Positions 7,889 to 15,881 of a DNA stretch of 64,000 nucleotides are shown piece by piece. The stretch lies in NCBI RefSeq assembly GCF_006838285.1, contig NZ_CP038228.1:1984001-2048000 (forward strand), read 5' to 3'. A program made the translations under genes and the position numbers. Within the stretch, counting starts at the first letter, position 1. Each line of letters begins with the position of its first letter. The notes below the pieces were generated by a model that was given only the letters and a program-made list of their open reading frames with translations, did not search any database and was not told the DNA's origin. Origin of the DNA: Xanthomonas translucens pv. cerealis. GTDB taxonomy: Bacteria > Pseudomonadota > Gammaproteobacteria > Xanthomonadales > Xanthomonadaceae.

Positions 7889-10078
7889 ATGTCGGGGAAA
7901 CAGCCGGTTGAAGTTCTGCTTCGCCCAGCGGTGGAGCTATACACCGTCGCAGCGTGTGCAGGCGCCGCGTTTCTGTCCTTGGTGGCCCCGTGGTCGCTGG
8001 CGCTGAGCCCGGCCATGGGCGTCGGCAGCGCGCTGGCATTCAGTGCCTACGGCGCGATCCGCTATCGCGATGCCCGCATCATCCTGCGTTACCGGCGCAA
8101 CATCCGCCGCCTGCCGCGCTATGTGATGACGAGCAAGGACGTGCCGGTCAGCCAGCAGCGACTCTTCATCGGCAGGGGCTTTCTGTGGGAGCAGAAACAC
8201 ACCCATCGGCTGATGCAGACGTACCGGCCTGAGTTCCGCCGCTACGTTGAACCGACACCCGCATATCGACTGGCAAGGCGCCTGGAAGAGCGACTGGAGT
8301 TCGCGCCGTTTCCGCTTTCGCGTCTGCCCAGGCTCACGGGCTGGAATGCGCCTTTCAACCCGGTGCGACCGCTGCCGCTCGTGGGCGGCCTCCCACGGCT
8401 ACATGGCATCGAACCGGAGGAAGTGGACGTCAGTCTGCCGCTGGGCGAACGCGTCGGGCACTCCCTAGTGCTGGGCACGACGCGCGTGGGGAAGACCAGA
8501 CTGGCCGAGTTGTTCATCACCCAGGACATCCGCCGAAAGAACGCCGCAAGCGAGCATGAAGTCGTCATTGTCATCGACCCCAAGGGCGATGCCGATCTCC
8601 TGAAGCGGATGTACCTGGAGGCCAAACGCGCGGGCCGCGAAGGCGAGTTCTACGTTTTTCATTTGGGATGGCCGGAGATTTCCGCGCGCTACAACGCCGT
8701 GGGGCGCTTCGGGCGCATCTCGGAAGTCGCAACCCGCGTTGCCGGCCAGCTCTCCGGCGAAGGCAACAGCGCGGCTTTCCGCGAGTTCGCTTGGCGCTTC
8801 GTGAACATCATCGCCCGGGCATTGGTGGAACTTGGGCAGCGCCCGGACTACATGCTGATCCAGCGACACGTCATCAATATCGACGCGCTGTTCATCGAGT
8901 ACGCCCAGCATTACTTCGCGAAGACGGAGCCCAAGGCGTGGGAGGTAATCGTCCAGATCGAGGCCAAGCTCAACGAGAAGAACATCCCCCGCAACATGAT
9001 CGGGCGCGAGAAACGTGTGGTGGCGCTGGAGCAGTACCTTTCCCAGGCGCGCAACTACGACCCGGTGCTGGATGGCCTGCGCTCAGCTGTGCGGTACGAC
9101 AAAACGTACTTCGACAAGATCGTCGCCAGCCTCTTGCCACTGCTTGAGAAGCTCACCAGCGGCAAGATCGCGCAGCTCTTGGCGCCGAACTATTCCGACC
9201 TGGCAGACCCGCGGCCAATCTTCGATTGGATGCAGGTGATCAGGAAGCGTGCCTTGGTCTACGTGGGTCTGGATGCGCTGTCCGACGCCGAAGTCGCCGC
9301 AGCGGTCGGCAACTCGATGTTCAGCGATCTCGTCTCGGTCGCAGGCCACATCTACAAGCACGGAATCGACGACGGCCTGCCAGGGACATCGGCCAGCGCG
9401 CGGGTGCCAATCAACATCCACGCCGACGAGTTCAACGAACTGATGGGCGACGAGTTCATTCCGCTCATCAACAAGGGCGGCGGTGCCGGGCTGCAGGTCA
9501 CCGCATACACGCAGACGCTCTCGGACATCGAGGCCCGCATTGGCAGTCGGGCCAAAGCCGGTCAAGTGATCGGCAACTTCAACAACCTGTTTATGTTGCG
9601 GGTCCGGGAGACGGCCACGGCCGAACTCCTGACTAGGCAACTGCCCAAAGTCGAGGTTTATAGCACCACCATCGTCTCGGGCGCGACCGACAGTTCAGAC
9701 ATCCGTGGTGCGACCGACTTTACGTCGAACACGCAGGACCGTATCAGTATGTCCAGCGTGCCGATGATCGAGCCATCGCACGTGGTGGGTCTACCCAAAG
9801 GACAGTGCTTCGCGCTGCTGCAGGGCGGTCAGCTCTGGAAGATCAGAATGCCGCTGCCGGCCCCTGCCCCCGATGAGGTCATGCCGCAGGATCTGCAACA
9901 GCTCGCTGGCTATATGCGCCAGAGCTACACCGACACCACGCAGTGGTGGCAGTTCACCAGTTCTCCGGTCATACAGGACACAGCCTTGCCCAGCGACCTG
10001 CTTGATGAGGCGGTCACCGCTGTGCCCAACGCCGATGCCAGGGCTATAGACGACGCCGGCAACGAGTCCTCGCCATGA
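7889..10078 (+). CDS. traD: Type IV coupling protein TraD (SXT/TOL class)
   Basis: A 729-residue coupling ATPase. Two N-terminal membrane spans (about 15-55) are followed by a cytoplasmic motor with Walker A GTTRVGKTR (196-204), and VIVIDPKGDAD (226-236) close after it. The middle holds NIHADEFNEL as the Walker B-like acidic stretch, and the C-terminal part contains TAYTQTLSDIEAR. It brings the relaxase-DNA complex to the secretion channel. Length and motifs match ICE-type TraD. It begins 4 bases after the previous stop and overlaps the next start by ATGA. Confidence 0.92.
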   Translation: MSGKQPVEVLLRPAVELYTVAACAGAAFLSLVAPWSLALSPAMGVGSALAFSAYGAIRYRDARIILRYRRNIRRLPRYVMTSKDVPVSQQRLFIGRGFLWEQKHTHRLMQTYRPEFRRYVEPTPAYRLARRLEERLEFAPFPLSRLPRLTGWNAPFNPVRPLPLVGGLPRLHGIEPEEVDVSLPLGERVGHSLVLGTTRVGKTRLAELFITQDIRRKNAASEHEVVIVIDPKGDADLLKRMYLEAKRAGREGEFYVFHLGWPEISARYNAVGRFGRISEVATRVAGQLSGEGNSAAFREFAWRFVNIIARALVELGQRPDYMLIQRHVINIDALFIEYAQHYFAKTEPKAWEVIVQIEAKLNEKNIPRNMIGREKRVVALEQYLSQARNYDPVLDGLRSAVRYDKTYFDKIVASLLPLLEKLTSGKIAQLLAPNYSDLADPRPIFDWMQVIRKRALVYVGLDALSDAEVAAAVGNSMFSDLVSVAGHIYKHGIDDGLPGTSASARVPINIHADEFNELMGDEFIPLINKGGGAGLQVTAYTQTLSDIEARIGSRAKAGQVIGNFNNLFMLRVRETATAELLTRQLPKVEVYSTTIVSGATDSSDIRGATDFTSNTQDRISMSSVPMIEPSHVVGLPKGQCFALLQGGQLWKIRMPLPAPAPDEVMPQDLQQLAGYMRQSYTDTTQWWQFTSSPVIQDTALPSDLLDEAVTAVPNADARAIDDAGNESSP

Positions 10079-10824
10079 AAGACGTCGCCTCAACCGCGCA
10101 GCGAGAGCAGAACCAGAGTCAAGGCCTGATCGTCAGCACCCTTACGCTGCCGTTTCGGCTGCTCGGAGTGCTGATCGGCGCGCTGCTATTTTCGATCGTC
10201 ATGGAGTGTGTCGGCATGCACCTATTCTGGAAGGATCAGGGCTGGCGGCACTCCCAACAGATGTTGCAGTACGAACTAGGGCACCTCTCCAACCACTTCA
10301 CGCGCAGCCTGGTCGTGCAGGAGCCAGGGCGCACGGCGCATGAGCTGGTGGATACGGGCTACGAATGGGTGTTCGTACGCTCGGGACTGCTGGAACGCAT
10401 GAGCCAGACCGCCGAGCGCGCCCGCGCGCCAAGCCAGGGGCAAACGCACAACTTTCGCTACTACATCAGCCTGGTCTATGTCTGGACCGAGAGCTATCTG
10501 ATCGCCGCGGCGTTCACGACGCTGACCTTCGTTGTGCGCCTGCTTATTCTGGTGCTTACGCTGCCGTTGATCTTGACGGCGGCATTCGTGGGCCTGATCG
10601 ACGGTTTGGTACGGAGGGATGTACGCCGGTTCGGCGCGGGCCGCGAATCAGGCTTCCTATACCACCGTGCAAAAGCCAGCCTGATGCCGCTGGCGGTGCT
10701 GCCATGGGTCACATACCTGGCGCTGCCGATCTCGGTGCATCCATTGCTGATTCTGCTGCCCAGTGCGGCCTTGCTGGGACTGGCTGTGAGCCTGACTGCG
10801 GGCAGTTTTAAGAAGTACCTGTAG
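10075..10824 (+). CDS. ICE membrane protein, PFL_4697 family (TIGR03747)
   Basis: A 249-residue inner-membrane protein with about four spans: one near residues 20-45 and three between about 135 and 245. The first loop contains a conserved-looking HLFWKDQGW segment. The place directly after traD and the membrane pattern identify the PFL_4697 family. It overlaps traD by ATGA. Its exact part in the mating-pair apparatus is not established. About 186 bases without a clear gene follow before the RAQPRD gene, so this may be the end of a transcript. Confidence 0.8.
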   Translation: MKDVASTAQREQNQSQGLIVSTLTLPFRLLGVLIGALLFSIVMECVGMHLFWKDQGWRHSQQMLQYELGHLSNHFTRSLVVQEPGRTAHELVDTGYEWVFVRSGLLERMSQTAERARAPSQGQTHNFRYYISLVYVWTESYLIAAAFTTLTFVVRLLILVLTLPLILTAAFVGLIDGLVRRDVRRFGAGRESGFLYHRAKASLMPLAVLPWVTYLALPISVHPLLILLPSAALLGLAVSLTAGSFKKYL

Positions 10825-11010
10825 CACCAGTGCTCTCAAGAGGGGCGTTAGGCAGAATTTGCCTTTAGCACAGCACCCGTAGAACCTTCCCGCCCGCAAA
10901 CCTGGCAGCGAGACCATCAATCAGGTCAATCTCAGGTTCCTATTGTTTGCGGCTCGAAGCCGCCCCGATCTCCACCATCGAGCCATTGCTGATTTCACAG
11001 GAATGGCGCG

Positions 11011-11391
11011 ATGGTGGCTTCGATCTGGCTGCGCGCCGCGCATCGCGGCGTACCCAATGTTCTCGCAATGGCCCTCTTGATGGGGCTGTCCCCGACGTCC
11101 TTTGCCGAGTCTCCGGCACAGCGCCAGGAGCTGGTCGCCGCGCTGCGCCAACTCGATGCGCTGGAGCGCACCGTCGCGGACAGCGCCGCGCATGCCCCCG
11201 TCACGCCGGGCGAGCGCTACCACTTCGACTATCCGCGTCTCCAGGCTGATCTGGCGCGCGTGCGCACCGGTATCCGGGATCACCTCACTCCTTCGCGTGC
11301 CCAGCCGCGCGATCCCTCCGAACTGGCCGGCGACTACCGCACCGAGCAGGGAGCCGAGCCGCCGCGTGCGACCGCGGAGGAACAGCCATGA
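11011..11391 (+). CDS. ICE protein, RAQPRD family
   Basis: A 126-residue exported protein with a hydrophobic signal (cleavage near SFA-E). The mature part is helical and contains the diagnostic SRAQPRDPSELAGDYR segment near residues 96-111 that names the family (TIGR01690). It opens the second block of transfer genes and overlaps the next start by ATGA. Confidence 0.88.
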   Translation: MVASIWLRAAHRGVPNVLAMALLMGLSPTSFAESPAQRQELVAALRQLDALERTVADSAAHAPVTPGERYHFDYPRLQADLARVRTGIRDHLTPSRAQPRDPSELAGDYRTEQGAEPPRATAEEQP

Positions 11392-11621
11392 ACGCCGCCC
11401 AGGTATCGGCATTCCAGGCCAACAGCGGTATCGCGCCTTCCGCGATGGCGACCGTCCTGGTCGGCGTCGTCTTCGCGGTCCTGCTCGTCTGGGGCGTCTG
11501 GGCCATCCGAACGGCCTACGTGGGGTGGTCCGAGAGCCGCCTCAATCAACGCCAGTTCCTCGGCGTGTGCATCCGCTTCGTCGCGATGTACCTCGTCCTG
11601 AGTTTCTTCCTACTCTCCTGA
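11388..11621 (+). CDS. ICE small membrane protein, PFL_4701 family (DUF3262, TIGR03758)
   Basis: A 77-residue protein with two membrane spans (about 20-43 and 56-77) joined by a short basic loop (WSESRLNQRQF). Size, topology and position between RAQPRD and the PFL_4702-type gene match DUF3262. It probably forms part of the inner-membrane or pilin-like component set. It starts in the previous stop (ATGA). Confidence 0.82.
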   Translation: MNAAQVSAFQANSGIAPSAMATVLVGVVFAVLLVWGVWAIRTAYVGWSESRLNQRQFLGVCIRFVAMYLVLSFFLLS

Positions 11622-11637
11622 CCTGAAAGGACTGACC

Positions 11638-11997
11638 ATGCAAAGCCGCATCCTCACTTCCCGTCTTGCTCAGCGTGCCACTGTGGCCCTGGGCGCAGCC
11701 GCGCTGCCCGCGCTGTCGTTCGCACAGGGACTGCCGCAACTGGAGAACCCCACGCGCGGCGCCGGCAACGGCATCATGGAGACCATCCGCAATTACGGCT
11801 ACGACATCATCATGCTCGTAGCCTTGCTGGTCGTGGCGTCGATGTTCATCGGCGTCTGCTACCACGCATACGGCACCTACGCGGAAATCCACACCGGCCG
11901 CAAAACTTGGGGTCAGTTCGGACTCACCGTCGCCATCGGTGCAGTGCTGCTCGTGATCGGTATCTGGCTCCTAACCGAAGCCACCGGCATCCTTTAA
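11638..11997 (+). CDS. ICE membrane protein, PFL_4702 family (TIGR03745)
   Basis: A 119-residue protein with a cleavable signal (ALSFAQG near residues 22-28) and two later membrane spans separated by a TYAEIHTGRKTWGQFG loop. This resembles VirB2/TrbC-like pilins in size and topology; pilin function is inferred from topology and operon position. AAAGGA lies about 6 bases before the ATG. Confidence 0.82.
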   Translation: MQSRILTSRLAQRATVALGAAALPALSFAQGLPQLENPTRGAGNGIMETIRNYGYDIIMLVALLVVASMFIGVCYHAYGTYAEIHTGRKTWGQFGLTVAIGAVLLVIGIWLLTEATGIL

Positions 11998-12008
11998 GGG
12001 GACTGGTC

Positions 12009-12419
12009 ATGTCCGAGCACGAACACGTCCGCGCTGACGGAACGGTGACGTTCCTTCCGCACCGGCTCAACCGTCATCCCGTGGTTGTGCGCGGCCTCAC
12101 TGCCGACGAGTTGTGGATTTGCTGCTTTCTGTCCGGCGGCGTAGGTCTGCTGGTCGGCGCGCCGCTGTCATGGGTGTTCCGCACGATCGCGCTAGCGCCC
12201 ACGTTCGTTGTATTAGGCGTGGCCCTCGGCCTATTCATCGGCGGCGGAATCCTGCGCCGCCTCAAGCGCGGCCGGCCGGATACCTGGCTTTACAGGCAAT
12301 TGCAGTGGCGAATCGCCACGCGCCATCCGCTCGCCGCTGGCTGGGTGGGCGGGCATATGCTGATCTCGCGCTCAGGCTTCTGGTCCACTCATAGGTCCAT
12401 GACAAGGGGCGCACGATGA
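12009..12419 (+). CDS. Conjugative transfer protein, TIGR03750 family
   Basis: A 136-residue protein with a soluble N-terminus (FLPHRLNRHPVVVRGLTADE) and two adjacent spans near residues 36-80. A basic C-terminal region resembles the VirB3/TraL-like proteins of other transfer systems. The order PFL_4702, TIGR03750, PFL_4703 is the usual one. Its ATGA end overlaps the next start. Confidence 0.8.
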   Translation: MSEHEHVRADGTVTFLPHRLNRHPVVVRGLTADELWICCFLSGGVGLLVGAPLSWVFRTIALAPTFVVLGVALGLFIGGGILRRLKRGRPDTWLYRQLQWRIATRHPLAAGWVGGHMLISRSGFWSTHRSMTRGAR

Positions 12420-13105
12420 GCCGTTTCAAGAACGAGATCACCCATCTCCAGGCGCACATCAAAACGCTTCGTCTGGGAGCTGGTGCGCTGGTGATCGTCG
12501 CCCTCGTGATGGGCGGCGGCTGGTGGAGCGCACCGCGCGACTTGACGATCCACGTCCCCCCAGACTTGCGTTCGGGGAGTACTCGCAAATGGTGGGAGGT
12601 TCCACCTGAATCGGTCTATGCCTTCACGTTCTACGTGTTCCAGCAATTGAATCGTTGGCCGACCAATGGCGAAGAAGACTACCCGCGAAACCTGCATGCG
12701 CTTTCGCCGTACCTCACGCCGTCTTGCCAAGCCTTTCTGCGTGCCGACTTCGATTACCGGCGCAACACGGGCGAACTGCGGCAACGTGTGCGCGGCATCT
12801 ACGAAATCCCTGGCCGCGGCTATGGCGATGATCCCACCGCCCGGGTGCGCGTGGTTTCCGACCGCGACTGGGTGGTGACGCTGGACATCAGCGCCGACGA
12901 ATACTACGGCGAGGAGCAGGTCAAGCGCGCCCTGGTGCGCTACCCCATCAAAGTCACGCGTGTGGATGTCGATCCCTCGCGCAACCCATTCGGCCTGGCA
13001 CTCGATTGCTATGACGGCACGCCCCAGCGCATCAGTGCACCGGAGTCGGCCCGTCCAGCAGCTGGCGGCCTGCCTGCGCAAGCGCCTCAAGGAGAAACAC
13101 CATGA
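12416..13105 (+). CDS. ICE protein, PFL_4703 family (TIGR03746)
   Basis: A 229-residue bitopic protein with one N-terminal span (about 20-40) and a periplasmic domain with VPPDLRSGSTRKWWEVPPESVYAF-type sequence. The topology resembles VirB8/TraE-like scaffold proteins. It lies third from the pilin-like gene, as TraE does in F-type systems. It is linked to both neighbours by ATGA overlaps. Confidence 0.82.
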   Translation: MSRFKNEITHLQAHIKTLRLGAGALVIVALVMGGGWWSAPRDLTIHVPPDLRSGSTRKWWEVPPESVYAFTFYVFQQLNRWPTNGEEDYPRNLHALSPYLTPSCQAFLRADFDYRRNTGELRQRVRGIYEIPGRGYGDDPTARVRVVSDRDWVVTLDISADEYYGEEQVKRALVRYPIKVTRVDVDPSRNPFGLALDCYDGTPQRISAPESARPAAGGLPAQAPQGETP

Positions 13106-14037
13106 AGCACTCTGTACTCGCGCTGCTGGGGCTGCTGGGGCTGCTGACCATGGCCTCGACTCCTGCCTCCCAGGCCGTGGAAATTTTGCGTTGGGAACGC
13201 ATGCCGCTGGCGGTGCCACTGAAGGTCGGCCAGGAGCGCATCGTGTTCATCGACCGGAACGTGCGCGTCGGCGTGCCTGCGGGCGTGGGCGAACGCCTGC
13301 GCGTGCAGAGCGCAGGCGGCGCGGTGTACCTGCGCGCAAACGAGCCTATCGAACCCACGCGGCTGCAGCTGCAAGACGCCAACACCGGGGCATTGATCCT
13401 GCTGGACATTGCTGCCGAGCCGGCCAAGGATGGCGAGCCTGCGCTGGAGCCGGTGCGCATCGTCGAGAGCGCTGCGCCCACCGCGCGCTACGGCGATCAG
13501 CCGGCCGGTGACGACAAGGCGCCAGTGGCCGCCGATCAACAGGCCGATGAACGGTCCCCCCGGCGAGAAACGCCCATCCCGGTGGTACTCACACGCTTTG
13601 CCGCGCAGCACCTATACGCGCCGCTGCGCACCGTCGAACCGCTGCCGGGCGTCATGCGGATCAACCTGCGCCGGGACCTGAACCTTGGTACCTTGATGCC
13701 GACGCTGCCGGTACGTGCCACCGCCCTCGCCTCGTGGCGGCTGGAAGACCAATGGGTGACGGCCGTTCGCCTCACCAACACCAGCACCGGCTGGATCACG
13801 CTCGACCCGCGCGTGCTGCAAGGCGATTTCCTCACCGCGACCTTCCAGCATGAGGCACTCGGCCCGCGCGGCACGCCCGAGGACACCACCGTTCTGTACC
13901 TGGTGACGCGCGGGCACGGCCTCGCGCAGTCACTTTTGCCTGCCATCCAGCGCTTCGACCCGGCCACACATTTGCCGCAGCCGGAAGCCAACGACGAGGC
14001 CCCGATGGACGGCAAGGAGGTCCGCAATGCGCAGTAA
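13102..14037 (+). CDS. ICE protein, PFL_4704 family (TIGR03749), TraK-like
   Basis: A 311-residue periplasmic protein with a signal peptide (ASQA-V near residue 25) and a beta-rich body. Two pieces are separated by an acidic/polar linker (about 130-155). It corresponds by position to TraK/VirB9-like outer-membrane ring proteins of other systems. It starts in the previous stop and overlaps the next gene by 11 bases. Confidence 0.82.
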   Translation: MKHSVLALLGLLGLLTMASTPASQAVEILRWERMPLAVPLKVGQERIVFIDRNVRVGVPAGVGERLRVQSAGGAVYLRANEPIEPTRLQLQDANTGALILLDIAAEPAKDGEPALEPVRIVESAAPTARYGDQPAGDDKAPVAADQQADERSPRRETPIPVVLTRFAAQHLYAPLRTVEPLPGVMRINLRRDLNLGTLMPTLPVRATALASWRLEDQWVTAVRLTNTSTGWITLDPRVLQGDFLTATFQHEALGPRGTPEDTTVLYLVTRGHGLAQSLLPAIQRFDPATHLPQPEANDEAPMDGKEVRNAQ

Positions 14038-15457
14038 CGGACTCCTGAAGTGGCTGATGATTCCTGTGGCCCTGCTGGTGCTGTTCGTCGGTATTCGGCT
14101 GTTCCCCAGCGGCGGGGCGTCGGCTCCGCCCCAATCCGACACAGGTAACCAACTCACACCCGAAGAGATGAAGGCCTTGGGCATTGCGGGCGATACCCCG
14201 CGCGACACTGTGGCAACGCTCGTCGCCCAGGTAAAGCAACTGCGCACCGAGCTTCAAACCGCGCTGTCAGACAACAAGTCCCAGCGCGAGGAAAACCAGC
14301 GCCTGCGCCAGCGCGAGAACTCGATCGACCAGCGCATCAACTCGGCGCTGGAAACCGAACGCTCGAGCCTGCGCCGCGACCAGCAACAGGCGACCAGTGA
14401 ACGCCAGCAGACCGAGGGTCTGCTCGCCGACCTGCAGCGGCGTTTGGATAGCATCGGCGGACGCGGGGGCGGCAATACCGATCTGCCAGTGGGCCTGGGG
14501 CTGCACGACGGCGACCAGGTCGGGATGGAAGGCGGCATGCGCTGGGTGGATCCGGACGACAAGAAGCCCGACGACGGCCGCAATGGCAGCCGTGGCGCGA
14601 ATAGCGGCACGAACTTTCCGACCAGTTTCGGCCCTGCGCAGAGCACGCTGGACACTCCAGAGCAAACCGCACCGAAGGCGGTCGAGGACTCCGCTGCGGC
14701 CAAAAACACCAAACCCATATACACCGTGCCGACGAACTCGACGCTCATAGGATCGGTGGCAATGACGGCGCTGATTGGCCGCGTCCCAATCGACGGAACC
14801 GTGAACGACCCATACCCCTTCAAAGTCCTCGTCGGCCCCGACAATCTCACCGCCAACGGCATCGACATTCCTGACGTGGCCGGTGCAGTGTTCAGCGGCA
14901 CGGCTTCGGGGGACTGGACGCTTTCATGCGTGCGCGGCCAGGTGCGCAGCATCACCTTCGTCTTTCATGATGGAACGATCCGCACGATTCCCGAAGATCG
15001 CGACGGCAACCAGCAAAACAATCAGCAGCAAAACTCACAAAGTGGGGGCCTGGGTTGGATCAGCGATCCCTACGGCATTCCATGCGTCAGCGGAGAACGG
15101 CGCAGCAATGCGCAGCAGTACCTCGGCTCGCAAGCCCTTATCACGGCGGCCGGTGCAGGCATGGCCTCACTCATCAAGAGCGACAGCGGCCAGATGTCCT
15201 ACGTGGGCTCGGACGGCTCCATTGGCACCGTAGGCATCACCGGTCAGGAAGCGGTCGGTCGGATTCTCGCGGGTGGTGTCAAGGAGATGTCGAACTGGGT
15301 CAACAAACTGTACGGCCAAGCCTTCGCCGCCGTCTATGTCCAGCCCGGCGCCAAGGTCGCCGTCCACCTCGAAAAACCGCTCGCCATCGACTTCGATCCC
15401 GAAGGTCGCAAGGTTGATCACCGCGCAGGAGAAAATCATGCTCTCGATCTTGACTAA
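14027..15457 (+). CDS. ICE protein, PFL_4705 family (TIGR03752), TraB/VirB10-like
   Basis: A 476-residue protein with one N-terminal span (residues 7-25) and a long coiled coil (about 60-140, rich in Gln/Arg/Glu heptads). A linker follows, then a C-terminal beta-barrel-like domain with YTVPTNSTLIGSVAMTALIGRVP, as in TraB/VirB10 proteins. It probably bridges inner and outer membrane in the secretion channel. Its last 20 bases overlap the lipoprotein start at 15438. Confidence 0.85.
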   Translation: MRSNGLLKWLMIPVALLVLFVGIRLFPSGGASAPPQSDTGNQLTPEEMKALGIAGDTPRDTVATLVAQVKQLRTELQTALSDNKSQREENQRLRQRENSIDQRINSALETERSSLRRDQQQATSERQQTEGLLADLQRRLDSIGGRGGGNTDLPVGLGLHDGDQVGMEGGMRWVDPDDKKPDDGRNGSRGANSGTNFPTSFGPAQSTLDTPEQTAPKAVEDSAAAKNTKPIYTVPTNSTLIGSVAMTALIGRVPIDGTVNDPYPFKVLVGPDNLTANGIDIPDVAGAVFSGTASGDWTLSCVRGQVRSITFVFHDGTIRTIPEDRDGNQQNNQQQNSQSGGLGWISDPYGIPCVSGERRSNAQQYLGSQALITAAGAGMASLIKSDSGQMSYVGSDGSIGTVGITGQEAVGRILAGGVKEMSNWVNKLYGQAFAAVYVQPGAKVAVHLEKPLAIDFDPEGRKVDHRAGENHALDLD

Positions 15458-15881
15458 GGGACTTGCGCTGGCCCTCCTCTTCGCGCTGCTGGGCGGCTGC
15501 GCCACCAACAAAGAGGATCTGCTGACCCACGGCGACCACACGATGATGGACATCTGGCAGCAGGAGGCCAGCGGCGGCGCGGTGGGTGGTGCCGGTCAGG
15601 TGGCGCGCCGCCAGTTGCTCGACGCACGCCAGAGCTTGCGCAGGCCTTTGACGGACGCCGACATGCAGGCCGCGCCGGCAGAGCAGATGCACTACACGCG
15701 CACGGCAAGCAACGAGGTCTATCGCCAGTTCCAACGCCTGCCGAACCCCGACCTGGTGATGTACGTGTTCCCGCACTTGGCGGGCACGGACCCCGTGCCG
15801 GTTCCTGGCTACACGACAGTCTTCCCGCTGTACCAGCGCGTGCAGTACGCGATGCCGGGCGAGCGCGTGGAGGACTACTGA
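15438..15881 (+). CDS. Conjugative transfer lipoprotein, TIGR03751 family
   Basis: A 147-residue lipoprotein with lipobox LLGG-C21. The mature part includes QMHYTRTASNEVYRQFQRLPNPDLVMYVFPH and a C-terminal VPGYTTVFPLY motif, features I associate with TIGR03751 lipoproteins that resemble TraV/VirB7 outer-membrane components. The start at 15438 has AGGAG upstream at 15427-15431. It shares one base with the TraC start (TGATG). Confidence 0.83.
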   Translation: MLSILTKGLALALLFALLGGCATNKEDLLTHGDHTMMDIWQQEASGGAVGGAGQVARRQLLDARQSLRRPLTDADMQAAPAEQMHYTRTASNEVYRQFQRLPNPDLVMYVFPHLAGTDPVPVPGYTTVFPLYQRVQYAMPGERVEDY